Shown here one piece after another: positions 9,184 to 17,679 of a DNA stretch of 64,000 nt. The stretch is from Congregibacter brevis (GTDB lineage Bacteria; Pseudomonadota; Gammaproteobacteria; Pseudomonadales; Halieaceae), in contig NZ_CP136865.1 in assembly GCF_045689245.1 (NCBI RefSeq), positions 248,001 to 312,000 of the forward strand. Direction: 5' to 3'. The notes beneath the pieces were generated by a model. The model did not search any database and was not told the origin of the DNA. It saw only the letters and a program-made list of their open reading frames with translations. The translations under genes and the position numbers were made by a program. Positions within the stretch are counted from its first letter, which is position 1; every line of letters begins with the position of its first letter.

Positions 9184-9206
9184 GGGGAGCAAAGCTCCCC
9201 TGTTTA
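9184..9206. terminator. Hairpin terminator between SDR and HD genes
   Basis: GGGGAGC (9184-9190), an AAA loop and GCTCCCC (9194-9200) make a perfect 7-bp GC-rich stem just after the SDR stop, followed by a short T-rich tail (TGTTTAG). It lies between convergent genes and may serve both. Confidence 0.65.
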
Positions 9207-9209
9207 GTC

Positions 9210-9797
9210 TTACTCCATGGCCGCTTTGTAAAGCGATGCTTTCGGTGCCGCAAAGACACGGCGAACCATTGGCTCAAAGAACTCTAGAGAATAGGTTTCG
9301 GCTTCGGGATCAAAGGCCGGGGCGTCGTACTTCTCGATGAATTCCTTGGTGTAATCGTAATGCGGGTGAGACTCAAACTGTTTGTGCTGGTCTCGATCCA
9401 AACCAATGTGATGGAAAAAGTAGTAACCCTGGAAGATCGCGTGGTGCTTCACCATCCAGTGATTCTGCTCACTAATGAAGGGCTCAAGATACGTCGCCGC
9501 AATATCCGCGTGGTTGAAGGGGCCGAGCGTGTCACCGATATCGTGCAACAGTGCGCAGACTACGTACTCTTCATCCTTGCCATCTTTATGCGCCAAAGTC
9601 GCCGTTTGCAGACAATGAGTCAGACGATCCACAGGGAAGCCGCCGCAATCTCCGTCAAGTACTCGCAAGTGCTCCAGCATACGGTCAGGCAACTCAGCCG
9701 CCGCGACCTTGGCTTCTTTCATGATGACTTGCCAGTCTTCAGCCGTTCCATCTTTCATGTGATGAAATTTGGCGCGTTCCGGTAATGCAGTGTTCAT
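9210..9797 (-). CDS. HD-domain protein resembling PhnZ-type diiron oxygenases
   Basis: A 195-residue soluble protein with a full HD-domain metal set: LTHCLQTA (His), LLHDIGD (His-Asp), FNHADIAATYL (His), VKHHAIFQGYY (His) and a late APAFDPEAE (Asp). The order and spacing match the diiron site of PhnZ, the mixed-valence HD oxygenase that cleaves 1-hydroxy-2-aminoethylphosphonate. The PhnZ gating residues upstream of the first histidine are not recognisable here, so the substrate likely differs. A hydrolase function (HD phosphohydrolase) is the alternative. No phosphonate genes are nearby. Confidence 0.7.
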   Translation of the reverse strand: MNTALPERAKFHHMKDGTAEDWQVIMKEAKVAAAELPDRMLEHLRVLDGDCGGFPVDRLTHCLQTATLAHKDGKDEEYVVCALLHDIGDTLGPFNHADIAATYLEPFISEQNHWMVKHHAIFQGYYFFHHIGLDRDQHKQFESHPHYDYTKEFIEKYDAPAFDPEAETYSLEFFEPMVRRVFAAPKASLYKAAME

Positions 9798-9982
9798 AGA
9801 ATCTCCTTATTAGAAGCCGCTCTAAACTCAAGCGGCGATAATACAATCAAAAGGCCGAGGGCAACTCTGTAGCTGGAACGGCTGCGGCCACTGATCAGAA
9901 CATTATTATAGTGCAAGCGTGGGCAAAGACCTGAATCTAAAGCATGCGATAGACTACAGCCTTCAAATTCGGAACCATTCTC

Positions 9983-10873
9983 ATGACAGAGACAGACAAA
10001 CGACCTCCTGCGGGCAAATCTATCATCGGAATAGCTATCGCAGTGGCTATTGCCGCCGGCATGGCTATTGCGGGCAGCTATGAGGGGCACGAACTTACCG
10101 GTATGCCCGTTTTCGCTCTGATTGCTGCTCTGGCCTTTGCGATCCAGTGGCTGGTCTTTATTCCCGCATACATCAGTCAATCCGAACGCTACTACGACTT
10201 CACTGGGTCCGTGACCTACGTCACTGTCGTGGCCTGCGCAGTGACCGTCAACAATGACCCCCGCTCTCAGCTGTTGGCAGCGCTGGTCGCTGTTTGGGCG
10301 CTACGATTGGGTAGCTTTTTATTCCTGCGAATTCGTGACGCGGGCTCCGACCGCCGCTTTGACCGCATCAAGCCCTTTTTCTTTCGGTTCATGATGACCT
10401 GGACTCTGCAGGGATTGTGGGTGCTTATGACTGCTGCTGCGGCCCTCGCTGCGATGACATCCACGCAAACACCTAAGCTCGGAGTTTTTGGGATGCTTGG
10501 TCTGGCCGTCTGGCTCACGGGCTTTGCTATTGAAGTCACGGCGGACCGCCAGAAACGCGATTTTCGACGCGATCCCGATAATGCTGATCGATTTATCCAG
10601 CAGGGTCTATGGGCCTGGTCGCGTCACCCCAACTACTTCGGCGAGATATTACTGTGGTGCGGAATCGCCATCATTGCGTTCCCTGCGCTTCAAGGCTGGC
10701 AGTATGCAACCTTGATATCGCCCGTGTTCGTCTATCTGCTGCTGACAAAGATAAGTGGCATACCTATGCTGGATGCGCACGCCGTCAAGAAGTGGGGTCA
10801 TGAGGAGGAGTATCAGGCCTATCGAAAGGCGACACCGGTTCTGTTCCCCCGTCCACCCAAGGCGCGTGCATAA
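9983..10873 (+). CDS. DUF1295 membrane protein (steroid reductase-like)
   Basis: A 296-residue integral membrane protein with about seven hydrophobic segments. The C-terminal part carries the DUF1295 / steroid 5-alpha-reductase-like signature: FRRDPDNADRFIQQGLWAWSRHPNYFGEILLW near residues 193-224, and KKWGHEEEYQAYRKATPVLFP near the end. By fold it belongs to the isoprenylcysteine methyltransferase/steroid reductase superfamily, so it may reduce or modify a membrane lipid. It is followed after six bases by the acyltransferase gene, suggesting an operon concerned with lipids. Confidence 0.82.
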   Translation: MTETDKRPPAGKSIIGIAIAVAIAAGMAIAGSYEGHELTGMPVFALIAALAFAIQWLVFIPAYISQSERYYDFTGSVTYVTVVACAVTVNNDPRSQLLAALVAVWALRLGSFLFLRIRDAGSDRRFDRIKPFFFRFMMTWTLQGLWVLMTAAAALAAMTSTQTPKLGVFGMLGLAVWLTGFAIEVTADRQKRDFRRDPDNADRFIQQGLWAWSRHPNYFGEILLWCGIAIIAFPALQGWQYATLISPVFVYLLLTKISGIPMLDAHAVKKWGHEEEYQAYRKATPVLFPRPPKARA

Positions 10874-10879
10874 TAGGAA

Positions 10880-11800
10880 ATGAAGTTGTTCCTTGGCCTG
10901 CTGGCTGCCCTACCCCTAAGCCTAGCTTATGCATTGGCGGCAATTTTCTATGTGCTGCTCTACCACGTGGTTCGTTATCGGCGTAGTACCGTCGACGAGA
11001 ATCTACGCTCGGCATTCCCGCAAAAAAGCGAAGCTGAACGCGCTGCGATAGCCCGTGCCTCCTACCGCCATCTTTGCAATTTGTTTATGGAGATCCTCTG
11101 CTCCACGCGGATGACGCAGAGTGACATGGCGCAGCGCATGAGTTTTCCGAACCTCGAGGTGCTCGCTGATGCGACAGATGGCTTTGAAAAACAGGCCATC
11201 GTGCTTTTGATTCATCAGGGGAATTGGGAGTGGATGCTTCACGCAGCGATGGAAAAGATGAAGGTATCTGTCGACCCGGTTTACAAGACCTTGCACAGTC
11301 CCTTCTGGAATCAATACATGCTCGATGCGCGCTCCCGCTTTGGCGCATCACCCATGCCCATCGATCGAGTTGGTCGCGAGGTAATTCGGGGACGCAAACG
11401 AAAACGTCTCATTGCTATGCTTGCCGATCAAGCCGGACCCAGAGCTTCGGGCTACTGGCGGAACTTTCTGAATCGACCCGCAAGCTTTTATCGCGGCGCA
11501 GACAAACTGGCGCAAACCCTAAGTATTCCCGTCGTGTTTGCGAAATGCCGTCGCACGGAGACCGGACACTATGAAGTCCTGTTTGAGGAAATCAGTTTGC
11601 CACCGCATGATGCGGACCCCGAGCTGATACTTGCCCGTTATGTTGTGGCTGCCGAAGCAGCTATTGCAGATCAACCGGAGACCTATCTCTGGACCAACAG
11701 ACGCTGGAAAAAGACACCACCGGACTCGTTTTTTGAAAACCAATCACAAGAACCCGCAAACGATGCGTCAGTCGCGGGGACACAGGAGAGACATTCATGA
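10880..11800 (+). CDS. LpxL/HtrB-family lipid A acyltransferase-like protein
   Basis: A 306-residue protein with an N-terminal membrane anchor (residues 1-28) and the HX4E acyltransferase motif HQGNWE near residue 113. Other LpxL/LpxM-family blocks are YRHLCNLFMEIL, the FYRGADKLAQTLSIPVVFA segment and YLWTNRRWKK near the C-terminus. It should transfer an acyl chain onto lipid A or another glycolipid at the inner membrane. An AGGAA ribosome site precedes the ATG. The stop overlaps the next start (ATGA). Confidence 0.85.
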   Translation: MKLFLGLLAALPLSLAYALAAIFYVLLYHVVRYRRSTVDENLRSAFPQKSEAERAAIARASYRHLCNLFMEILCSTRMTQSDMAQRMSFPNLEVLADATDGFEKQAIVLLIHQGNWEWMLHAAMEKMKVSVDPVYKTLHSPFWNQYMLDARSRFGASPMPIDRVGREVIRGRKRKRLIAMLADQAGPRASGYWRNFLNRPASFYRGADKLAQTLSIPVVFAKCRRTETGHYEVLFEEISLPPHDADPELILARYVVAAEAAIADQPETYLWTNRRWKKTPPDSFFENQSQEPANDASVAGTQERHS

Positions 11801-12459
11801 ACACCCAACCCTTACAGCTCGGTGCGGTCCTCTACCCCGGTTTTGAAATGCTTGATTACTTCGGCCCCTTGGAACTTTTCTCTGTGGTCGGCTCTTCTCT
11901 GGTCAACATCAATACCGTCGCACAAGAGAGTGGCCCCGTGGCTGCAGCGATTGGCTCAGAAGGCGCACTCGGACCCAAGGTTATCGCCGATTACGGCTTC
12001 GACGACGCACCCGCCTTTGATATTTTGCTGGTGCCTGGCGGTAGCGGCACGCTTACGGAACTTGAGAACCCGGCGATGCTCGACTTTCTGCGAGCGCAGT
12101 CCGAGACGGCCCAATGGGTAAGCTCTGTATGCACAGGGTCTGCGCTCCTCGCCAAGGCTGGCCTCCTTGACGGGCTTCGGGCGACGTCCAACAAGCAGGT
12201 TTTCGCTATCGCAACTATGCAGTCCGATAAAGTGGAATGGGTCGAGGCAGCGCGCTGGGTCGAGGACGGCAAGTACTTCACGTCTTCGGGCGTTTCAGCA
12301 GGTATGGATATGAGTCTGGCAATGATCGAAAAGCTTTTCGGTAGTGAAGCTGCGGAGATGGCCGCCAGCTACACCGAATACACCTGGCATCGCGACGCGG
12401 ACAGCGACCCTTTTGCGGACGAGCTCAACGTCCTCGCGAAACAGTTAGGCATGGTCTAA
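11797..12459 (+). CDS. DJ-1/PfpI family protein
   Basis: A 220-residue cytoplasmic protein of the DJ-1/PfpI superfamily. The nucleophile-elbow cysteine C112 lies in VSSVCTGSALLAKAGLLDG, and the conserved acidic residue E26 in FGPLELF. The lack of a C-terminal AraC DNA-binding domain separates it from the GlxA transcription factors; it most resembles the isonitrile-hydratase-like/AraC-N-terminal type branch. Likely activities are hydratase, glyoxalase or deglycase, none provable from sequence. Its start overlaps the acyltransferase stop by four bases. Confidence 0.82.
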   Translation: MNTQPLQLGAVLYPGFEMLDYFGPLELFSVVGSSLVNINTVAQESGPVAAAIGSEGALGPKVIADYGFDDAPAFDILLVPGGSGTLTELENPAMLDFLRAQSETAQWVSSVCTGSALLAKAGLLDGLRATSNKQVFAIATMQSDKVEWVEAARWVEDGKYFTSSGVSAGMDMSLAMIEKLFGSEAAEMAASYTEYTWHRDADSDPFADELNVLAKQLGMV

Positions 12460-12474
12460 GACCTCTGGCTACTT

Positions 12475-13293
12475 TTATGCGCCGCGAAAACCCGTGCGCA
12501 TACGCAGTCGAAAAGCCAACATCGAATCCTTGCCGCTGACCTTTATACGCGGCAACTCAAGGGCTTCGCCTCTAGTGTCCTGCGCGATACCCTCTTCCGT
12601 TGTCACGGCTGTGGTAAACCCGGCTGCTCTAGCGGCAATGACATCGTCGGGCCCATAAATCCCGAAGGGATAAGCAAAGCTTTTAACAGGTACTGCAAAG
12701 CGCTCAGCAAGAGTTTGTCGTGCCTCAGCAATCTCCACATCTCTTTGCTCAGATTCCAAGGTAGCCAAATTCGCGTGAGTGCGGGTATGGCCTCCGATTT
12801 CCCAGCGCCCACTCTCGATCATCTGCTCCAGCTGAGTATCGGACAACTTCGATTCACGCATGAGTTCGCCACTATCGTGGTGTGCCTTCTTACTCGTAGA
12901 CCAATCGCGGTCAAAACGATCCTCCACCACGTACAGCGTTGCCCTGGCATCATAGCGTTCGAGTAGGGGGTCGGCGTTCAGCAGATTGTCTTCATAACCA
13001 TCGTCGAAGGTCAGGATCACAGTTTTGACCGGCAGATTTTCGGGATGCTCCAGATCCGACATCAAGGCGAAATGCCACCCTTGTTCTTGCAGCCATCGAA
13101 GCTGTTCTTCGAAGCGCGCCGGGGACACCCTGAGCTTGTTAAATTTAGCGCCAGCCCGAGGCTCGCAAACCATGTGGTACATCAAGATCCGCGGACGGCG
13201 GTAATCCACCGCTGGACGCCACCAGGCAAAACGATGGCTGAAAACCATCACGATGAGTCCGACTAAAACCGCAGCCACAATAGTCATAGCCAT
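12475..13293 (-). CDS. Polysaccharide deacetylase (NodB domain) protein
   Basis: A 272-residue protein with one N-terminal membrane segment (residues 1-20) and a NodB deacetylase domain: TFDDGYEDN near residue 115 (the DD metal/catalytic motif), GGHTRTHANL near 169 (metal-binding histidines), and SFAYPFGIYG near 204. It should remove acetyl groups from an N-acetylated glycan in the periplasm. Its ATG lies 10 bases inside the upstream ELM1-family gene, so the two are translationally coupled. Its glycan substrate is unknown. Confidence 0.86.
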   Translation of the reverse strand: MAMTIVAAVLVGLIVMVFSHRFAWWRPAVDYRRPRILMYHMVCEPRAGAKFNKLRVSPARFEEQLRWLQEQGWHFALMSDLEHPENLPVKTVILTFDDGYEDNLLNADPLLERYDARATLYVVEDRFDRDWSTSKKAHHDSGELMRESKLSDTQLEQMIESGRWEIGGHTRTHANLATLESEQRDVEIAEARQTLAERFAVPVKSFAYPFGIYGPDDVIAARAAGFTTAVTTEEGIAQDTRGEALELPRIKVSGKDSMLAFRLRMRTGFRGA

Positions 13294-14195
13294 CCTTGTT
13301 CAAGAATTCGCCGGGCGCATCGATCCGCCTCAGCGAAAGGCTCCACTGGAGTCGTCGGTAACGCGCCCTCCGTAAAAGCTTCGAACGAGATTAGTCTCTG
13401 CTGCTCCAGCAGTCCGTCGATAGAACGCGCGACGCGGCTGCCGTCCACTGCAGGAAGGTCGAGTACACCGACTGCGCAGCCGGCAGTCAAAGCCTCATAC
13501 ACCATGGAAGCACTATCCGGACTCACCCAACATTCCTTGGCCTTCGGCAGCTCATTCGCAAGCCAAGTGCTCGGCAGCGAGCTTGAGTCGTGCACCGTGA
13601 GCCCCGAAACATCAAGATTGGACAGCGCAGTCATAAGTGATGTCGGGGTTCGTCGTGATCCGCTCAGCTGCCATTGCCGTCGACCGTCGCAGAGCGCTTT
13701 TACCTGCTGGACTACAGCCGCATCATCCCAGCTGTAGTGTGGCGAAGGTCCACCAACAAGAATGAGTCCACTCTCCGTGCGAATACCCGAGGGATGCATT
13801 CGATTCAGAGGCCCCTCGCTAATCCAGCAACGGGGAGCCTCCCGGCCACCGTCGTGGCGGGGCTCTATGCGTAGGTCAAAAAATGCTCCGGGCAGACTGG
13901 GCCGCATAAGAACTATCGCGGGACAAGAATAAGCTCGACGCAGTGCGAGAAGACTCAGGTGTGTCGCATGTCCCGCGGCAATCAACAAATCGACATCGGG
14001 CTCGCGTTTTTTGGGCCGTAGGAATTCAACGAAAACCTGGCTGCGAGGCATCGCGGGGATTTCCTGCACACGTAGGTTTGGGCGCAAACGCTGCAAGGCA
14101 TCAGCAAGCCCCAGGCTTTGATTCAAGTGCCCAGGTTTACCGTCGCTCAAAATGCCAATAGTTTGCGGTGCCTGTGCACCCGCTACTGTGCCCAC
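13284..14195 (-). CDS. ELM1 (DUF1022) family protein
   Basis: A 303-residue protein of the bacterial family related to plant mitochondrial-fission ELM1. Recognisable blocks are ILSDGKPGHLNQSLGLADAL near the N-terminus, LLIAAGHATH, LVGGPSPHYSWDD, SRRTP and the C-terminal VSPDSASMVYEALTAGCAVGVLDL, which looks like the nucleotide-sugar-binding end of GT-B glycosyltransferases. A start at 14303 would overlap the divergent patatin gene; the GTG at 14195 has a GGGGGAAGAG ribosome site and begins just before the conserved region. Its coupling to a NodB deacetylase suggests envelope glycan work. Function is not established. Confidence 0.75.
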   Translation of the reverse strand: MGTVAGAQAPQTIGILSDGKPGHLNQSLGLADALQRLRPNLRVQEIPAMPRSQVFVEFLRPKKREPDVDLLIAAGHATHLSLLALRRAYSCPAIVLMRPSLPGAFFDLRIEPRHDGGREAPRCWISEGPLNRMHPSGIRTESGLILVGGPSPHYSWDDAAVVQQVKALCDGRRQWQLSGSRRTPTSLMTALSNLDVSGLTVHDSSSLPSTWLANELPKAKECWVSPDSASMVYEALTAGCAVGVLDLPAVDGSRVARSIDGLLEQQRLISFEAFTEGALPTTPVEPFAEADRCARRILEQGWL

Positions 14196-14264
14196 GTGTT
14201 GATCTCTTCCCCCATGAAGAACTGAGAGTATAGTAATGCGGTGCAAAGCCAAGGTGTATCGACA

Positions 14265-15182
14265 ATGGCAAATGCTATCGAAGACCAAAACAACGGCAAT
14301 CAAGATTTAGATGATCGCCGCGATAAGAGTAACGGCCAAGAGCAGATCGTGCCCGTTCTTGCCGGCGGTGGAGCCCGCCTGCCTGCGCACATTGGTATTC
14401 TCGCGGCTCTTGAGGAACTGCAGATCGGCTTTAATCAGGTTGTGGGCGTGTCGGGTGGCAGCATCGTTGCGGCTCTCCTAGCGGGCGGTTATGACCTGAC
14501 CGCGATCAGGAAAATCTCCGATGACACCGACTTCTCTCAATTCCTGGGACAGAACCTCATATCCCTGCTGAGAACCGGGGGTCTATCCAGCGGCAATCGC
14601 TTCGAGAGTTGGATGGATGAGAAGATGCAGGGCCAGTGCTTTGGTGATCTGGAGATGGACCTGAGCGTCGTAGCTACTGACGTCCGCTCAGGCAAACCCG
14701 TGATTTTCAATACGGCCACTACGCCGCAAATGGCAGTATCCGAAGCGGTGCGCTACTCAATGTCCGTGCCCCTGCTTTTCAGCTTTAAGACGCTGGGTGA
14801 TCAAGTCATGGCTGACGGCAGCATCCTCTCGGAAGAGGCGCTGCGCAGGGACTGGTCAGGCTTCGGGACGCCCGTCGTGGTGTTCAAGCTACGAGGCACC
14901 GGCGCGCTGAAGTTAAACAGCCGGAAACCCATCATTCCGCTGCGAAACTATCTCGCAATGCTGATACACACCTTTATGACCACCTTGTCCCACGAGTACA
15001 TCAACGAGGCCTTTTGGCTGTCCACTATTGTGGTCGACACTGGTGATGTGTCACCAGTAGCTTTCACCTTGGGGCCAGAACTCAAAGCCGAACTCTATGA
15101 AGCCGGCTATCGCAGTACTTTAGACTTTCTACCGCCCAAACTGGCTCAAAGCGATTCGCTTAGCGCTGCGGCTAAAGCCTAA
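14265..15182 (+). CDS. Patatin-like phospholipase
   Basis: A 305-residue protein with the patatin serine-hydrolase set: the glycine-rich oxyanion segment GGGARLPAH, the nucleophile elbow GVSGGS near residue 70, and the catalytic aspartate in MADGS near 183. It likely hydrolyses acyl chains from membrane lipids. The ATG at 14265 has an AAGGTG ribosome site; a GTG at 14241 in frame is the longer alternative. The first 35 residues are acidic, Asn/Asp-rich and low-complexity. Divergent from the ELM1-family gene across a 69-bp gap. Confidence 0.85.
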   Translation: MANAIEDQNNGNQDLDDRRDKSNGQEQIVPVLAGGGARLPAHIGILAALEELQIGFNQVVGVSGGSIVAALLAGGYDLTAIRKISDDTDFSQFLGQNLISLLRTGGLSSGNRFESWMDEKMQGQCFGDLEMDLSVVATDVRSGKPVIFNTATTPQMAVSEAVRYSMSVPLLFSFKTLGDQVMADGSILSEEALRRDWSGFGTPVVVFKLRGTGALKLNSRKPIIPLRNYLAMLIHTFMTTLSHEYINEAFWLSTIVVDTGDVSPVAFTLGPELKAELYEAGYRSTLDFLPPKLAQSDSLSAAAKA

Positions 15183-15203
15183 AACGATAGTCACCCGTTT
15201 TGT

Positions 15204-15620
15204 TTAGCTAAACAGCGATTTGGCCGCGCCTAGAAGCCCATCTGCGCCCCCCGCCATATCGAGAAGGCTGCCACCGCTGCTGGACTTGTCCATCAACTGC
15301 GGCAGTACATCCGCCAAACCGCTACCAGCTGTCTCCGCGTCCGTACCCAGTTTGCCAGCGAATTCCGCCAGCTTATCGCTGCCAAAAATAGAGCTGAGGC
15401 TATCCGCCGAAATCGGAGAGTTTTCTCCATCGCCAAGCCATGAACCCACAATTGCGCCAAGATCGCCACTACTCGCCATTTTGCTTGCAATACCGGCAAA
15501 GTCGATCTGACCGTCCGCATTTGAGAGTAAGCCACTCAGCGCTGACGACACCGTGCTGGGATCCAGATCCATACCAAGCTTGTCCGAAAGGAGCGAAGCT
15601 CCCATTTCCATAATATCCAT
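15204..15620 (-). CDS. YidB-like (DUF937) protein
   Basis: A 138-residue small acidic protein, rich in Gly, Ser, Ala, Asp and Leu, with the DUF937/YidB arrangement of short amphipathic helices (LLSDKLGMD, ALSGLLSNADGQ, LGAIVGSWLGDGEN, LADVLPQLMDK, LLGAAKSLFS). The function of this widespread family is unknown. A GGAGAT ribosome site precedes the ATG. The 203-bp upstream gap contains two perfect small palindromes: TTACTC-TAAT-GAGTAA at 15644-15659 and TACTTAAGTA at 15714-15723. Confidence 0.75.
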   Translation of the reverse strand: MDIMEMGASLLSDKLGMDLDPSTVSSALSGLLSNADGQIDFAGIASKMASSGDLGAIVGSWLGDGENSPISADSLSSIFGSDKLAEFAGKLGTDAETAGSGLADVLPQLMDKSSSGGSLLDMAGGADGLLGAAKSLFS

Positions 15621-15823
15621 AAGGTATCTCCAACTGGTATCGTTTACTCTAATGAGTAAGAAAGTATAGCTCGCGTTCGTAACTTTCGCGCGACAAACTT
15701 TACGGTGATCGCTTACTTAAGTAGCTTTCTCAAAACTCAATAAAACTAATAATTTCATGCGCAAAGCGCCGGGCGCGGCAAGGCTTGAAGCCCCAGATCT
15801 AGCGCCCATGAAGGAAATCGCTG

Positions 15824-17647
15824 ATGAAACCCAACTCTCCACTAATCCTCGGCCTTATGGCTGTACCCGCGATTCTTGCTGGCTGCGCTGGCGACGAAAG
15901 TCCTGTGGATAGCGCAGCTACTGTGAGTGAGGGTGAGAACCCCTACGTCGTCCCTTTTAGCTCGCCGGACTACCTCAAGGAGCACGCCCGCTACCTTGAA
16001 GAAGAGCTATTCCAAATAGGCGACACGCCAGTATGGGACTACAACACTCCCAATCGTGGCTTCGGGAACGTCATCATGATCGAGGGTGATGACGGCCTAG
16101 TGATCATCGACACAACCACTGCGAACGAGCACGCTGCGGTCGCGGAGCGGGCCTTTCGGGAAATCTCCAACAAGCCAGTGAAGGCGGTGATCTACACCCA
16201 TCACCATGCTGATCACATCAGTGGCGCCGGTGCTTTTATCAATCGAACGGATGCTGAGTCGGGCGCAGTCAAAGTCATAGCATCCGAGAATTTTCTGCGG
16301 GAGCTCGAAGACGAGAATCAGGTAACAGCTCCGATTATGGGAGTGCGCGCACTCTACATGTACGGACAGCTACTGGATCCCGTCACTGATGGCCGCGATT
16401 ACCATATCTCCTGTTGCGGCTACACGCTCGGAAGTGAACTGGGCACTTATATTCCTCCCAACCATTTCATCGATGGCAACGAAGAACTCACTATTGCTGG
16501 CATTCGCATGGAGCTGTTTCAAACGGGCGGCGAATCTGCCAGTCACTTGGCCATCTGGTTACCGGATTATCAGGTCATGCTGACGGGCGACGAGATTCAG
16601 GGTCCCAACTACCCGAACCTTCACTCTCTTCGCGGCACCAAGCCAAGGGACGCTATCAAGTGGGTAACCGCCATCGATCGCATGCGCGCTTATGACGCTA
16701 AACATTTGGTACCGAGCCACGGACAGCCTATGGAAGGGCAAGCCGAAATACAGGACATGCTCACGGTGTATCGAGACGCCATTCAGTACACGCACGACCA
16801 GTCTCTGCGCCTGATCAACAAAGGCTATACCCCGGACGATCTTGCCAATGCCATTAGCCTGCCCGAGTCCATGGATCGAGACCCTTGGACACGGGAAATG
16901 TACGGCACTGTTAAACACAATGTTCGCGAGTTTTATGTGGCCTACATCAGCTGGTGGAACGGTGACCCGGCCGAGCTCGATCCACTTCCTAGACTCGAAA
17001 AAGCGCAACGACTCGTAGAGCTCATGGGAGGACGTGATCGGGTGTTTGCCGAAGCAGAGGCGGCTTTTAACGCAGAGGACGACCAATGGGCCGCGGAACT
17101 TAGCGCTTATCTGGTGCGTATCGACCGCGAAGACATGCAGGCTCGCTATCTCAAAGCCGCTGCTCTCCGTCGCATTGGGTACGCGACCGCCAACACAAAC
17201 TGGCGCGGTTTCTATCTAACCTCCGCGCGCGAGCTCGAAGGCTCCGTAGTCCCTCGAGAAGTACTGCTAGGCATGCAAAAACAACGATTCAATCCATCGC
17301 AACTAGCAACAGAACAGCTCCTGAGTCTTTTGCGTTTCAGAGTTGATGCGGAGGCCGCAGAGGGCAAAACTATAAGCGTCGCCTATGAGCTTACCGACAC
17401 GGAAGAGGCCTATACCTTGAGTCTGCGCAATAGCATTCTGGATATTCAACCCACACTTGCCGAAGATGCCGATGTCACATTGCGATTGAATCGAGCTCTG
17501 CTGGATCAACTATTCCTTGGAGACATCAGTTATGCGGACGCCATTAGCGAAGAGCTTCTGGAGGTCGAGGGCTCGAAACTTAAACTCCGCAGCTTTGGCC
17601 TGGCCTTTGATCGAGATCCCGGGCACCCCTATTTGAGCCTGCGTTAA
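15824..17647 (+). CDS. SdsA1-type alkylsulfatase, MBL fold, lipoprotein
   Basis: A 607-residue lipoprotein: the lipobox LAGC with the acylated cysteine at 21 ends the signal peptide. The metallo-beta-lactamase zinc motif THHHADH is at residues 125-131, followed by the large alkylsulfatase dimerisation domain (EVLLG and ALRRIGYATANTNWRGFYL region) and a C-terminal SCP2-like domain (about 500-600) that holds the alkyl chain. Enzymes of this type hydrolyse primary alkyl sulfates such as SDS to alcohol and sulfate. Membrane tethering would place the reaction in the periplasm. It lies 32 bases before a GPH-family transporter. Confidence 0.88.
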   Translation: MKPNSPLILGLMAVPAILAGCAGDESPVDSAATVSEGENPYVVPFSSPDYLKEHARYLEEELFQIGDTPVWDYNTPNRGFGNVIMIEGDDGLVIIDTTTANEHAAVAERAFREISNKPVKAVIYTHHHADHISGAGAFINRTDAESGAVKVIASENFLRELEDENQVTAPIMGVRALYMYGQLLDPVTDGRDYHISCCGYTLGSELGTYIPPNHFIDGNEELTIAGIRMELFQTGGESASHLAIWLPDYQVMLTGDEIQGPNYPNLHSLRGTKPRDAIKWVTAIDRMRAYDAKHLVPSHGQPMEGQAEIQDMLTVYRDAIQYTHDQSLRLINKGYTPDDLANAISLPESMDRDPWTREMYGTVKHNVREFYVAYISWWNGDPAELDPLPRLEKAQRLVELMGGRDRVFAEAEAAFNAEDDQWAAELSAYLVRIDREDMQARYLKAAALRRIGYATANTNWRGFYLTSARELEGSVVPREVLLGMQKQRFNPSQLATEQLLSLLRFRVDAEAAEGKTISVAYELTDTEEAYTLSLRNSILDIQPTLAEDADVTLRLNRALLDQLFLGDISYADAISEELLEVEGSKLKLRSFGLAFDRDPGHPYLSLR

Positions 17648-17679
17648 CGTCCAATTCTGCGCGGGCACGTATAACTCGC

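Noticed and set aside
15181..15202. AAAACG-CGTTTT stem between the patatin and YidB-like genes as a terminator.
   Set aside because: The stem is AT-rich and short; termination here is possible but not supported well enough.
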